DNA of 64,000 nucleotides, taken from NCBI GenBank assembly GCA_964429795.1, contig CAYSCW010000005.1, forward strand, positions 1-64,000, in the 5' to 3' direction. Position numbers and translations under genes: made by a program. The notes under the pieces were generated by a model. The model was not told the DNA's origin. It saw only the letters and a program-made list of their open reading frames with translations, and ran no database searches. The stretch's first letter is position 1. Each line of letters starts with the position of its first letter. Source of the stretch: CAYSCW01 sp964429795 (GTDB lineage Bacteria > Acidobacteriota > Aminicenantia > Aminicenantales > Aminicenantaceae). Of the stretch, positions 15,639-25,097 are shown one piece after another.

Positions 15639-16844
15639 ATGGATACGAAAGATTTTGTGATCTTGGAAGATGTCTATGGTGCCCATAACTACCAACCTCT
15701 GGATGTGGTCATCAACAAAGCCAAGGGAATCTGGGTTTGGGATGTGGAGGGCAAGAAATACCTTGATTTCCTGAGTGCCTATTCCGCTATGAACCATGGA
15801 CACTGCCATCCCCGGATTGTTAAAGCCATGAAAAATCAGGCCGATCGCCTGACTTTGACCTCCCGGGCTTTCTGCAATGACCAATGGCCCTTTCTGGCCA
15901 AGGAGCTTTGCGACCTAACAGGGTATGAAATGGTTCTTCCCATGAATTCAGGGGCAGAGTCTGTGGAGACAGCCATCAAAACGGCCCGGAAATGGGCTTA
16001 CCAGAAAAAGGGAATTGCCCAGGATCAGGCAGAGATCATCGCCTGTTTTAACAATTTTCACGGCCGGACAGTGACTATCATCAGCTTCTCTACTGAACCT
16101 CTTTACAGAAAAGATTTCGGTCCATTTACGCCCGGATTTGTTTTGGTTCCTTATGGAGATGTTGAGGCATTGGAAGCAGCCATCAATCCCAACACAGCCG
16201 CGTTCTTGGTAGAACCCATCCAGGCAGAGGCCGGGATCCTTCTTCCTCCAGAGGGATATCTAAAGGAAGCCAAGAAAATCTGTGAAGAGCACAACGTTCT
16301 CTTCATAGCCGATGAAATCCAGACCGGCTTGGGACGCACAGGAAAGCTCTTTGCCTGTGAATACGAACAGGTCAATCCAGATATAATGGTGATCGGAAAA
16401 TCGCTGGGAGGAGGCTGTTATGCCATCTCTGCCACCCTCTCATCCCGGGAAATTCTTGGGCTTTTTAAACCAGGCGAACATGGTTCTACCTTTGGTGCCA
16501 ACCCCTTAGCCTGTGCGGTAGCCCGGGAATCTCTACGGGTTCTTCTGGATGAGAACATGATTGAGAACTCCGCCCAACAGGGGAAGTATTTCCTTGAAAA
16601 GCTGAAAACGATAAAAAGCAGGCATATCAATGAGATACGAGGAAAAGGATTGCTCATCGGCATTGAACTCAAGCCTGAGGCCGGAGGAGCAAGAAGGTTC
16701 TGTGAAGCCCTGAAAGAGGAAGGGCTTCTGTGCAAAGAAACTCACGAGAATGTCATCCGCTTTGCTCCTCCTTTGATCATCAAACAGAAAGAACTCAACT
16801 GGGCCTTCAAACGGATCAAACAAGTTTTCAAGGGGGCTGAATAA
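15639..16844 (+). CDS. rocD: Ornithine aminotransferase (class III PLP aminotransferase)
   Basis: 401 residues, matching the family. The N-terminus AHNYQPLDVVINKAKGIWVW and the segments FLSAYSAMNHGHCHPRI, NSGAESVETAIKTARKW, NNFHGRTVTIISFS and FIADEIQTGLGRTGKLFA are characteristic of ornithine aminotransferase rather than acetylornithine or GABA transaminases. The PLP lysine is in VIGKSLGGG (about residue 252). It moves the delta-amino group of ornithine to 2-oxoglutarate, giving glutamate semialdehyde, in arginine/ornithine breakdown or proline synthesis. The ATG is preceded by AAAGGAG. It stands alone downstream of the tRNA pair. Confidence 0.9.
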   Translation: MDTKDFVILEDVYGAHNYQPLDVVINKAKGIWVWDVEGKKYLDFLSAYSAMNHGHCHPRIVKAMKNQADRLTLTSRAFCNDQWPFLAKELCDLTGYEMVLPMNSGAESVETAIKTARKWAYQKKGIAQDQAEIIACFNNFHGRTVTIISFSTEPLYRKDFGPFTPGFVLVPYGDVEALEAAINPNTAAFLVEPIQAEAGILLPPEGYLKEAKKICEEHNVLFIADEIQTGLGRTGKLFACEYEQVNPDIMVIGKSLGGGCYAISATLSSREILGLFKPGEHGSTFGANPLACAVARESLRVLLDENMIENSAQQGKYFLEKLKTIKSRHINEIRGKGLLIGIELKPEAGGARRFCEALKEEGLLCKETHENVIRFAPPLIIKQKELNWAFKRIKQVFKGAE

Positions 16845-16908
16845 AGTGGATTTGAAAAAGAGGTCTGAGTCGGATATCATTAAATTATCCTGATAAGGCG
16901 GTGTAAAC

Positions 16909-18057
16909 ATGAAAAAATATGGTTTTTTTATCTTGATCAGCCTTTTGATAACAGCGGCCTGTGTCATCTATGTTCCCTATTCTGAGGAAGGATCTCCTCC
17001 CGAAAGGGAAGAACCTTATGAGAGAGGCTATAGAGAATATCCCACAAGGATGGATACATCCTATTTTTATGACTACCTATCCGACTATGGAATTTGGGTC
17101 TACTATCCTCCCTATGATTACGTCTGGATTCCCAGAGTAACCCGCTACGGCTGGCGTCCTTACACCTATGGAGGCTGGGTTTGGACCGACTATGGATGGA
17201 CCTGGATTTCCCGGTTTGAATGGGGATGGGCACCCTTTCATTATGGCCGTTGGGGCTGGGATGTGGAGCTTGGCTGGTATTGGGTTCCTGATACTGTCTG
17301 GGGTCCAGCTTGGGTGACTTGGAGAAGAGGCAATCTCTATATAGGCTGGGCACCTCTGCCTCCTGAGGTGAGATTCGTCGCGGGAGTGGGTGTTACGTCC
17401 CTTCCTTTTTCTCTGCCGCCCACCTTCTGGATTTTCGTGGAAGGAAGATATTTCTTGGACAGCTCTGTTTATCTCTATGTTCTTCCCTATGAGCGCAACA
17501 CCACAATCATCAACTTCACTGTCATCCATACCAATATCATTGTTCGCGACCGAAAGGTTATAAACAGAGGCATCGACATCGATGTCATCAGAAACGTGAC
17601 CAGAAAAACAATCACACCCTACGAGTTGAGGGATGCTCAAAGGCCCCAGGTTTCAAGGCTCACAGCAAAGGAGGTTGAAATCTACAGGCCTTCCCTGAGC
17701 AAAGATGAGGCAGCTAAACCCAGGACAGTTTTAAAGAAAGACGAGGCAATGGAGAGAATATCCAACATCTCCATCAAGAAGGAAGAAGAGGAAGTTCGCC
17801 TGAAAGAGACTCAGGAGCGAGAAGTAAAACTCTTGGAAGAAAGTCAGGAGGAGGAAATCAACCGACTCAAGAAGAAACAAGAAGAAGAGAAGCAAGTGGC
17901 CCAGACCGAGGCTGAAAAGAAAAAAATTGAAAAAAAATACGTAGAGGAAGTCGATAAACTCAAGACCAATCACCAGAAAGAGAAGTCCAGAATAGTAAAG
18001 AGACACGAAGAAGAGAAAGAGAAAACCACCAAGAAAAAGATCAAAAAGAAAAATTAA
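16909..18057 (+). CDS. DUF6600-type exported lipoprotein with charged coiled-coil tail
   Basis: 382 residues. A lipoprotein signal peptide (MKKYGFFILISLLITAAC) ends in a lipobox with the anchored Cys at residue 18. Residues ~48-150 are extremely rich in Trp, Tyr and Gly (SDYGIWVYYPPYDYVWIP, YGGWVWTDYGWTWIS, YGRWGWDVELGWYWVP), the DUF6600 pattern common in Acidobacteriota-type genomes. The last ~110 residues are a lysine/glutamate-rich coiled coil (EEEVRLKETQERE to KIKKKN). Likely sits in the outer membrane facing the periplasm. No function is known. The Asn/Thr-rich middle (NTTIINFTVIHTNIIV) is beta-prone. Confidence 0.7.
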   Translation: MKKYGFFILISLLITAACVIYVPYSEEGSPPEREEPYERGYREYPTRMDTSYFYDYLSDYGIWVYYPPYDYVWIPRVTRYGWRPYTYGGWVWTDYGWTWISRFEWGWAPFHYGRWGWDVELGWYWVPDTVWGPAWVTWRRGNLYIGWAPLPPEVRFVAGVGVTSLPFSLPPTFWIFVEGRYFLDSSVYLYVLPYERNTTIINFTVIHTNIIVRDRKVINRGIDIDVIRNVTRKTITPYELRDAQRPQVSRLTAKEVEIYRPSLSKDEAAKPRTVLKKDEAMERISNISIKKEEEEVRLKETQEREVKLLEESQEEEINRLKKKQEEEKQVAQTEAEKKKIEKKYVEEVDKLKTNHQKEKSRIVKRHEEEKEKTTKKKIKKKN

Positions 18058-18128
18058 CCTTTTCCCAAATAGGGCTAGATAGAATATTTTTTGACGATAT
18101 CCTCAGGAATAATTTCAGATTCACTATT

Positions 18129-19031
18129 TCAAATTTTGTTCCCATTTCTTGACCTTTTCGTGGTGTAAAATTTAGAGATTCCTGACCCTGAAGATATGGT
18201 CACAGCGAGGGCTGCGGCAAGAACGACAGCTCCTCCCAGGATAATTCTCAGGGAAGGAACTTCATCAAGGAGAAGGAAAGCCAGGATGATCCCATAGACT
18301 GGCTCTAAAGAGTTGATAATGCTGGCGGTTTGGGCTTTTATGTATCTCATTCCTTTTATGAACAGGCTGTGGGCTCCTGCTGTGCAGAAAACGCCCAGAA
18401 GAAAGAGAAGGAGGATATCCCTTGAATCCAGGCGTGGCTTAATGATGAAGAAGAGGGGAAGAAGGAGGAATGTGGCAAAGAAATCTTGGTAGAAGGCAAT
18501 CAATAGACTGGAGAGCCGCTGTGAGAATTTCCTGTTCAATATGGTGAGTACAGCAAAGGTTACACCCGAGAAAATTCCCCAGAGGACACCTCTATAGACA
18601 GTGTTTTCGAGCTCGAATCGGGGAATGATGAGGAAAATGCCGATAATACACAGCAAAGCATAGAAGATATTGATCTTGATCAACCTCTCCTTGAAGAAAA
18701 GGGGCTCCAAAAATGCAGTCAGTACAGGATAGCAGGAAAAGGAGAGAAGGCCTACAGCCACCGTAGAAACTTGAATCGATTGAAAAAAGGAGATCCAGTG
18801 CACAGAAAGCAAGAGACCGAGAAGAAAGAGGAAAAAATAGTGTTTAGAGGGTTCTATTTTTAATCTCTCTCCGGTGAGCCAGAGGAGAAGAATTAAAGTG
18901 ATGCTGGCAAAGAATACCCGGCCTAAAACGATGATTACAGGGGAGAGAGAGAGCCATTTGCCGAAAAGCCCGGCCAGCCCAAAGAGTAGAACAGCCACGT
19001 GAATTTCCAGGAGGCTTCTCCGCTCATTCAT
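18129..19031 (-). CDS. EamA/DMT-family drug/metabolite transporter
   Basis: 300 residues from ATG 19031 (MNERRSLLEIHVAVLLFGLA); the open frame extends to a TTG at 19067. Ten hydrophobic segments are arranged as two EamA repeats of five, the second ending INSLEPVYGIILAFLLLDEV, the usual signature at TM8-9. The first repeat holds LLSFSCYPVLTAFLEPLFFKERL, its internal equivalent. Such proteins move small metabolites or amino acids across the inner membrane; substrate unknown. Convergent with the DUF6600 lipoprotein gene and divergent from dnaX, with repeat copy C in the divergent region. Confidence 0.85.
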   Translation of the reverse strand: MNERRSLLEIHVAVLLFGLAGLFGKWLSLSPVIIVLGRVFFASITLILLLWLTGERLKIEPSKHYFFLFLLGLLLSVHWISFFQSIQVSTVAVGLLSFSCYPVLTAFLEPLFFKERLIKINIFYALLCIIGIFLIIPRFELENTVYRGVLWGIFSGVTFAVLTILNRKFSQRLSSLLIAFYQDFFATFLLLPLFFIIKPRLDSRDILLLFLLGVFCTAGAHSLFIKGMRYIKAQTASIINSLEPVYGIILAFLLLDEVPSLRIILGGAVVLAAALAVTISSGSGISKFYTTKRSRNGNKI

Positions 19032-19098
19032 CCCTAAAACAATATAAAAAAAAGCCAGACCAAGCAACTTTTTATTTGGCTTTGGGACAACCTCTTGC

Positions 19099-19155
19099 AG
19101 GTATCTCCCTTCCCGTGATAGCTAATAAAAGCGTCGGAAATGAAGATGCTGTCCG
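19099..19155 (+). repeat. Intergenic repeat, copy C (internally deleted)
   Basis: The left end ATCTCCCTTCCCGTGATAGC followed by TAATAAAAGCGTCGG is joined directly to the right-end sequence AAATGAAGATGCTGTC. About 70 central bases present in copies D and E are missing. This two-ends-only form supports a discrete element with defined ends. Confidence 0.75.
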
Positions 19156-19254
19156 GCCTCTTTTCTTTATTTGAAATCCATAGAAATTGTGATAATATAT
19201 TGTTTAAGATTTAGAAGGTAGTTGTCCTACCCTCTCCCTTTTAACCTGCTTAAC

Positions 19255-20910
19255 ATGACATATCTCATATACGCACGAAAATACAGGCCTAAAACGTTCG
19301 AGGAAATGATCGGCCAGAAGCCTGTAGTCCAGACTCTTCGGAATGCTATCAAGAATAATCGTGTGGCCCAAGCCTATATCTTCTCGGGGATGCGAGGCGT
19401 GGGCAAGACCACAGCGGCCCGGATCCTGGCCAAGGCTCTCAATTGTCAACACGGCCCCACACCCACACCCTGCAATAAATGCGAGTTCTGCAGGGCAGTG
19501 GATGAGGATCGCTCGGTGGATGTTTTAGAGATCGACGGCGCTTCGAACCGTGGGATCGATGAGGTCAGATCTCTTCGCGAAGGAGTCAAATACAGACCTA
19601 TCCACAGCCGGTACAAAGTCATCATCATAGATGAAGTCCATATGCTAACCCGAGAAGCTTTCAATGCTCTTCTCAAGACACTGGAGGAGCCCCCTCCTCA
19701 TACCATTTTTATCTTTGCCACCACGGAATTCCATAAGGTTCCAGCCACCATCGTTTCCCGCTGTCAGCATTTCGAGTTCAAGAAGATCTCTCAGAAGGAA
19801 ATCATCAACCACCTTCTAAGCATCACCCAGAAGGAGAGCATTACCATTTCTTCTTACGGTTTAAACCTTATCGCCGAGGCGGCCGATGGCAGTTTGCGTG
19901 ACGCCCAGAGCTTGCTTGACCAGGCTGTAGCCTTTTCAGGAGAGCACATCAACGATGACGATTTAAAAGAAATTCTGGGAGTGATGAACCGGGAGATCCT
20001 TTTTGAGTTTTCATCGGCCATCATCCAAGAAAAACCCAATCGAATTTTTTTATTGGTAGAAAAGGTTATAGATAATGGCTATGACCTCCGCTTTTTCCAT
20101 AAGGAGCTCATTCAGCATTTCAGAAATATGCTTCTGGTCTCCTCAGTTAAGAAGCCGCAAGAGTTTCTGCCTTTAAGGGAAGAAGATGTTCAAAAACTTA
20201 AAGAAGAGACGGAGAAAGCATCCCCAGAGGAAATCCTTCGCTACTTAGTGGCTCTTCAACAAGGAGAGCAAGGGTTGAGATTTTCTTCTCATCCTAGAAT
20301 CTATCTGGAAGTCTTACTGGTTAAGCTCTGCCATTTCAAGAAGGTCACGCCTCTTAAGGATATCTTGTTGGAATTGGAACAGATGAAGAAGGGGATTCTA
20401 AATCCACAACCAGCTCAAAATCTCACCCCCATTTCTCCTTTAGGAGGGGAAGAAGAGGAAAAAGGAGATGAATCTATTCCGCCCTCTCAAGTTCAGGGCG
20501 CAGCCAGAGAAAAGGAGCAGGAAAAAGACATCTATGCTGAATTGCTGGAAAGAGTCCAGAAGGAAAAAAGTTTTCTGGCAGCTCTTCTCTCTCAGTCGTC
20601 TTCCTTTAAATTCAGGGATAAAGACGATGGAGGGGGGTCCAAAATTCTGGAGATATTCTTTTCAGGCGGAAAGAAGTTTTTTATGGATACACTCCAAAAA
20701 CAGAGGAAGGTGCTGGAGAAAATGGCATCCGAGATTGCCGGAGCAAAGGTTGAAGTCAAACTTTTAGAAGAGATCGTAGAGGAGGAAGGAAAAAGGGAGA
20801 GAGAGGTGGAAAAAGCCTTAAAAGATCCTACTGTGCAAAATTTTATGGATGTGTTTAAAGCACAAATCCTTTCGGTTGAGCCTATCAAGAGAGCAAAGGA
20901 TAAGGAATAA
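19255..20910 (+). CDS. dnaX: DNA polymerase III subunit gamma/tau
   Basis: 551 residues from ATG 19255 (MTYLIYARKYRPKTFEEMIG, the standard DnaX N-terminus); a TTG at 19222 with AAGGT upstream is possible. It shows Walker A GMRGVGKTTAARILAKAL, four-cysteine zinc site (CQHGPTPTPCNKCEFC), Walker B IIIDEVHMLT, sensor 1 FATTEFHKVPATIVSRC and a C-terminal low-complexity linker leading to a tau-like region. It is the ATPase of the clamp loader. dnaX-ybaB-recR is a widely conserved operon order and is kept here, with 36 bases to ybaB. No obvious frameshift signal for a short gamma form was seen. Confidence 0.95.
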   Translation: MTYLIYARKYRPKTFEEMIGQKPVVQTLRNAIKNNRVAQAYIFSGMRGVGKTTAARILAKALNCQHGPTPTPCNKCEFCRAVDEDRSVDVLEIDGASNRGIDEVRSLREGVKYRPIHSRYKVIIIDEVHMLTREAFNALLKTLEEPPPHTIFIFATTEFHKVPATIVSRCQHFEFKKISQKEIINHLLSITQKESITISSYGLNLIAEAADGSLRDAQSLLDQAVAFSGEHINDDDLKEILGVMNREILFEFSSAIIQEKPNRIFLLVEKVIDNGYDLRFFHKELIQHFRNMLLVSSVKKPQEFLPLREEDVQKLKEETEKASPEEILRYLVALQQGEQGLRFSSHPRIYLEVLLVKLCHFKKVTPLKDILLELEQMKKGILNPQPAQNLTPISPLGGEEEEKGDESIPPSQVQGAAREKEQEKDIYAELLERVQKEKSFLAALLSQSSSFKFRDKDDGGGSKILEIFFSGGKKFFMDTLQKQRKVLEKMASEIAGAKVEVKLLEEIVEEEGKREREVEKALKDPTVQNFMDVFKAQILSVEPIKRAKDKE

Positions 20911-20946
20911 ATACTTTTTTGGCTTTTCTGGATTAAGGAGAGAAAA

Positions 20947-21258
20947 ATGAAAGGTGTAGCCAATTTTCAAAAAATGTTGAAGACAGCTAAAGAAATGCAG
21001 GAGAAGATCCAGAAGGAACTGGCTGAAATGCGTGCAGAAGGATCAAGCGGAGGAGGAATGATCACGGTGACTCTGGATGGAACTAAGAACCTCCTCGCTA
21101 TCCAGATCGATCCAGAAGTTGTAAATAAGGAGGACATCGAGATGCTTCAAGACTTGATCATCGCAGCCTTCAACGATGCAGGTGCTAAGGTTGATGAGGC
21201 ATTATCGCAAAAATTGGGCTCTCTGGCTCCTGGCTTGAAGATCCCCGGGCTGTTCTGA
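20947..21258 (+). CDS. YbaB/EbfC nucleoid-associated protein
   Basis: 103 residues with the family pattern: N-terminal helix rich in Met/Lys/Gln (FQKMLKTAKEMQEKIQKEL), then SGGGMITVTLDGTKNLLAI and DLIIAAFNDAGAKVDEAL, ending in a short glycine/proline tail. It binds DNA as a dimer and may aid recombination or repair with RecR. It lies between dnaX and recR in the conserved order, with AAGGAG before the ATG and only two bases before recR. Confidence 0.93.
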   Translation: MKGVANFQKMLKTAKEMQEKIQKELAEMRAEGSSGGGMITVTLDGTKNLLAIQIDPEVVNKEDIEMLQDLIIAAFNDAGAKVDEALSQKLGSLAPGLKIPGLF

Positions 21259-21260
21259 AG

Positions 21261-21863
21261 ATGGAAGCACGGCAGCCTTTAGATCGTCTGATCGAAGAGC
21301 TCAAAAAAATCCCCAGCATCGGGGCCAAAACGGCTCAGAGAATAGCATTCTATCTTATCGGTCAGCCTCAGGAGGAGGTGGAGAGGCTAGCCAATACCAT
21401 AAAAGATGCCAAAAGCGGAACCTTTCACTGTTCCGTCTGCAATAGCCTGACCGATTCAGATCCCTGTGCCTACTGTAGTGACCAAGACCGTGATGATGAG
21501 ATGCTGTGCATCGTCGAGGAGCCTTTCAACATCTCATCCATTGAAAAGACCGGAATATATAGAGGACGATACCACGTTCTCTTAGGCACTCTTTCTCCTT
21601 TAAAAGGCCGAGGCCCGGATGAGCTCAAACTGGAAAAACTGATCAATAGAATTAGAGAAGGAAAATTCAAGGAGATCATAATTGCCACGAACCCTACTGT
21701 AGAAGGAGAGGCAACGGCAATTTACATAGCTAAGATGTTAAAAGATTTTGGTATCAAACTGACCCGTCTGGCCATGGGATTACCTGTCGGGTCTGAAATG
21801 GATTATGCCGATCAAGTCACCATCAAAAAGGCTTTAGAAGGCAGGACAGAGTTCAAGGAATAA
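21261..21863 (+). CDS. recR: Recombination mediator protein RecR
   Basis: 200 residues, full length. It has an N-terminal helix-hairpin-helix (LKKIPSIGAKTAQRIAFYL), a C4 zinc finger (FHCSVCNSLTDSDPCAYC), and the TOPRIM domain (LCIVEEPFNISSIEKTG, YHVLLGTLSPLKGRGP, IIATNPTVEGEATAIYI). It helps load RecA at gaps with RecO/RecF. It begins two bases after ybaB and is translationally coupled. Confidence 0.96.
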   Translation: MEARQPLDRLIEELKKIPSIGAKTAQRIAFYLIGQPQEEVERLANTIKDAKSGTFHCSVCNSLTDSDPCAYCSDQDRDDEMLCIVEEPFNISSIEKTGIYRGRYHVLLGTLSPLKGRGPDELKLEKLINRIREGKFKEIIIATNPTVEGEATAIYIAKMLKDFGIKLTRLAMGLPVGSEMDYADQVTIKKALEGRTEFKE

Positions 21864-21965
21864 CCATGAATGACAGGCCACAATACTTAATTCGTTTAAT
21901 ATAAATGTTAAAGCAGCAATCTTAGCAATTATGTATTGTGTACCCTGAATAAACAAGGAGGATAC

Positions 21966-22541
21966 ATGAAAGAGACTATTGAAATACGTTGGCACGGTCG
22001 AGCTGGACAGGGAGTGGTAACAGCAGCAATGACATTAGCTGATGTACTCTCCACAGAAAAAGGCATCTATGTCCAGGCTTTTCCTGAATTCGGAGCCGAA
22101 AAGAGAGGTGCCCCCATTCTGGCTTTTAACCGTATAAGCAAAAAGCCCATCCGTACTCATAGCCAGGTCTATTATCCCGATATTGTTGTTGTGACAGATC
22201 CCTCGCTTCTGGGAATGGTGGATATCAACAGCGGAGCAAAGGAAAATACCTTTTTCCTGATGAACACCACGTTTGATGTTTCCCTTATCCGGGAGAGACT
22301 TAATTTGGGGGATCGAAAAATCCATGCTTTGGATGCTTACGCGATTGCCAGAGATGAATTAGGCAAGGCGATTCCAAATGTGCCCATGGTCGCAGCTTTA
22401 ATGAAAATCACTGAACTTATGGATCTGCAAAAATTTAAAGAGAAAATCAGAATATCTTTGGGTAAAAAATTACGGCCAGAGGTGGTAGAGAAGAACATGA
22501 GAACCATCGATCGAGCCTTCAAGGAGGTTAAAGAGGGATGA
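21966..22541 (+). CDS. porC: 2-oxoacid:ferredoxin oxidoreductase, gamma subunit
   Basis: 191 residues from ATG 21966, chosen because AAGGAGG lies six bases upstream. Starts with MKETIEIRWHGRAGQGVVTA, the hallmark of PorC/KorC gamma subunits, with AFPEFGAEKRGAPILAFNRI soon after. First gene of a four-gene operon (gamma, delta, alpha, beta), the order of archaeal-type four-subunit pyruvate or 2-ketoisovalerate oxidoreductases. It overlaps porD by four bases. The complex oxidises 2-oxoacids with CoA to acyl-CoA and CO2, reducing ferredoxin in the cytoplasm. Confidence 0.93.
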   Translation: MKETIEIRWHGRAGQGVVTAAMTLADVLSTEKGIYVQAFPEFGAEKRGAPILAFNRISKKPIRTHSQVYYPDIVVVTDPSLLGMVDINSGAKENTFFLMNTTFDVSLIRERLNLGDRKIHALDAYAIARDELGKAIPNVPMVAALMKITELMDLQKFKEKIRISLGKKLRPEVVEKNMRTIDRAFKEVKEG

Positions 22542-22852
22542 AAAAAGAAAGCTGGAAAGAATTGACCATCGGAACCATTAATCTTGATGCCGGAAACTCA
22601 GTGAAAAATTTAACCGGGACTTGGCGCTCAGGGAGAAAGCCTCAATTTATCAAAGAGAATTGCATTCAGTGTTTCTTCTGCTGGCTTTACTGCCCTCATT
22701 TCGCCATTATGGTTGAAGATGAAGAAGTGAAAGGCATCAATTATGACTACTGCACGGGATGTGGCATCTGTTCGGTGGAATGTCCAACAAAAGAGAAAGC
22801 CATTGTCATGGTTGAAGAAAAGATTGAATTGGCTGAAGGGAGCAAGAAATGA
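22538..22852 (+). CDS. porD: 2-oxoacid:ferredoxin oxidoreductase, delta (ferredoxin-like) subunit
   Basis: 104 residues carrying two [4Fe-4S] motifs: CIQCFFCWLYCP (C-x2-C-x2-C-x3-C-P) and CTGCGICSVECP. It relays electrons from the TPP site to ferredoxin. It overlaps both neighbours by four bases (ATGA junctions), so subunits are made in step. The N-terminal ~30 residues (TWRSGRKPQFIKENCIQC) match the usual PorD lead-in. Confidence 0.93.
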   Translation: MKKESWKELTIGTINLDAGNSVKNLTGTWRSGRKPQFIKENCIQCFFCWLYCPHFAIMVEDEEVKGINYDYCTGCGICSVECPTKEKAIVMVEEKIELAEGSKK

Positions 22853-24030
22853 GTACGCTAAAGACTTTAAACGGCAATCAGACAATAGCTGAGGCTGTCC
22901 GTCAGATTGATCCCGATGTTATGGCGGCTTACCCCATTACTCCCTCGACGGCTATCGTTGAGACCATCGCTCAATTCCGGGCAGATGGGCTCATTTCTGG
23001 GGAATTTGTCTGTCCAGAAAGCGAACACAGCGCAATGAGTGTCTGTATCGGTGCAGCCTCGGCAGGGGGGAGGGTGATGACAGCTACAGCCTCCCAGGGT
23101 TTGGCCTTGATGTGGGAGATGCTCTACATCGCAGCCGGGCTGAGGCTTCCTATCGTGGCGGCCATTGTCAACAGGTCATTGAGCGCTCCTATCAATATCC
23201 ACGGCGACCACAGCGACACCATGGGTGCACGGGATTCGGGTTGGATCCAAATCTATTCGGAAAACAGCCAGGAGGCTTACGACAATTTCATACAAGCTTT
23301 CCGTATCGCCGAGCATCTAGAGGTAAGAACCCCGGCGCTGGTGGGGCTTGATGGGTTTATCATCAGTCATTCCATGGAGGTTATTCAGGTGGAAGACGAC
23401 CAGAAGGTGAAAGAATTCATAGGAGAATATAAGCCTGTCTACCCTCTTCTGGATCCTGAGAGGAAAATGACGGTAGGACCAATCGACTTTACAGATTATT
23501 ACTTTGAGCACAAAAGAAATCAGCTGGAAGGAATTGAGAATGCACCTTCGGTCATAGAGGCCGTGGGAAAAGAATTTGGCCAGAAGTTTGGCCGGGAGTA
23601 TGGGTTTTTTGAAGAATACCGGATGGATGATGCCGAGGTGTGTATCGTAGTCATGAGCTCGGCTGCAGGTACATGCAAGGACGCTGTGGATGAACTCCGG
23701 GAGGAAGGGAAGAAAGTCGGCCTTCTCAAGCCGAGAATCTTTCGACCTTTTCCTTATCAGAAGATTGCCGAGGCATTGAAAAAGATGAGGGCAGTAGCTG
23801 TACTTGACCGGTGCTCAAGCCCGGGTGCTTTTGGGGCACCCCTCTTCACCGAAATCCGAAACGCTCTCTACGACTACGACCAGAGGCCCAAGATTGTCAA
23901 TTATGTGTATGGTCTGGGAGGTCGGGATATCATGATTGAGCATTTCAAGCAGGTGGCTGCGAAACTGGAGAGGATAGCCGAGACAGGGAAGGTCGATGAG
24001 ATCTACGGCTACCTGAATCTCAGGGAGTAG
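22849..24030 (+). CDS. porA: 2-oxoacid:ferredoxin oxidoreductase, alpha subunit
   Basis: 393 residues. The N-terminal pyrimidine-binding domain shows LNGNQTIAEAVRQIDPDVMA and AYPITPSTAIVETIAQ, then ESEHSAMSVCIGAASAGGRV and TATASQGLALMWEMLYIAAG, all typical of PorA. The C-terminal domain includes SSAAGTCKDAVDELREEGKK. It binds TPP with PorB and determines 2-oxoacid preference; pyruvate is the likeliest substrate, but 2-oxobutyrate or branched-chain 2-oxoacids cannot be excluded. Length matches four-subunit PORs. Confidence 0.93.
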   Translation: MSTLKTLNGNQTIAEAVRQIDPDVMAAYPITPSTAIVETIAQFRADGLISGEFVCPESEHSAMSVCIGAASAGGRVMTATASQGLALMWEMLYIAAGLRLPIVAAIVNRSLSAPINIHGDHSDTMGARDSGWIQIYSENSQEAYDNFIQAFRIAEHLEVRTPALVGLDGFIISHSMEVIQVEDDQKVKEFIGEYKPVYPLLDPERKMTVGPIDFTDYYFEHKRNQLEGIENAPSVIEAVGKEFGQKFGREYGFFEEYRMDDAEVCIVVMSSAAGTCKDAVDELREEGKKVGLLKPRIFRPFPYQKIAEALKKMRAVAVLDRCSSPGAFGAPLFTEIRNALYDYDQRPKIVNYVYGLGGRDIMIEHFKQVAAKLERIAETGKVDEIYGYLNLRE

Positions 24031-24043
24031 AAAGGAGAAGAAA

Positions 24044-24970
24044 ATGGCAAAGCTCAAAGATTTGGCTTCGATGGAAGATAGATTAGTGGCGGGGCATGGT
24101 ATGTGCCTGGGCTGCGGGATTCCACTTATTTTTAAGATCGTTTTGAGGGCCGCTGAAGACCCCCTTATCATCGCCAACGCAACTGGTTGTCTGGAAGTCT
24201 GTACAACTATTTTCCCCCGCACTTCATGGAATGTGACCTGGATTCATAGTGCTTTTGAGAACGCGGCAGCGACTATCGCAGGCGTGGAGGCTATGTATCA
24301 GTCGCTTAAGAGAAGAGGGAAAATTCCTGCGGGCAGGAAGTTTAAGTTCCTGGGCGTGGGAGGAGACGGAGGGACATATGATATCGGGATTCAGGCCCTC
24401 TCAGGAGCGATGGAAAGGGGACATGACATTGTCTATGTCTGCTACGACAACAACGCCTATGCTAACACGGGCGGACAGAGATCCTCTGCCACTCCCTTAG
24501 GGGCATCAGCCACAACCTCTCCAGCAGGAGAGAAAAGCTACGGGAAAGTCCAGCCACGGAAGGATTTAACACGGATCATGGCGGCTCATAACATTCCCTA
24601 TGCTGCACAGGCTAGTCCGCACCGCTGGCAGGATCTCTACAACAAAGCCAAAAAAGCCTTTGAGGTGGAAGGTCCGGCCTTCTTGAATGTTCTCTGTCCT
24701 TGTCCTACCGAGTGGAAATGCGATGAGAGCCAGAGCGTGAGAATGGCTCAATTGGCCGTGGAGACATGTGCTTGGCCTTTGTATGAGGTGGAAAATGGTC
24801 AATATAAAATAAATTTCAAGCCCAAGGAGAAGAAGCCAGTTTTAGAGTGGCTTAAAAAACAGGGAAGATTCCGTCACCTGTTCAAAGAGGAGAATGCGGG
24901 TGTGGTTGAAGAGATTCAGAAGCAGGTTGATGAGAATTGGGAGCTGCTGAACAAGCTGGCAAATTTATAA
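24044..24970 (+). CDS. porB: 2-oxoacid:ferredoxin oxidoreductase, beta subunit
   Basis: 308 residues. GHGMCLGCGIPLIFK carries the C-x2-C of a [4Fe-4S] cluster, ATGCLEVCTTIFPRTSW follows, and the TPP/Mg-binding motif is GDGGTYDIGIQALSGAMERG with VYVCYDNNAYANTGGQRSS. It binds TPP with the alpha subunit. GGAG lies before the ATG, 13 bases after porA. Last gene of the operon; the aminopeptidase gene follows after 127 bases. Confidence 0.94.
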   Translation: MAKLKDLASMEDRLVAGHGMCLGCGIPLIFKIVLRAAEDPLIIANATGCLEVCTTIFPRTSWNVTWIHSAFENAAATIAGVEAMYQSLKRRGKIPAGRKFKFLGVGGDGGTYDIGIQALSGAMERGHDIVYVCYDNNAYANTGGQRSSATPLGASATTSPAGEKSYGKVQPRKDLTRIMAAHNIPYAAQASPHRWQDLYNKAKKAFEVEGPAFLNVLCPCPTEWKCDESQSVRMAQLAVETCAWPLYEVENGQYKINFKPKEKKPVLEWLKKQGRFRHLFKEENAGVVEEIQKQVDENWELLNKLANL

Positions 24971-25097
24971 TAAAGGGAGGACTATGCTTCATGCCTTGAG
25001 AAAGATTCCCTTTGCTAGGGATGCAAGGACCAGAAAGCTCTAGCAGGAGGAGATCATCAGAAGAACAGTATATGAATCGTTTTAAATGGAGGGAAAA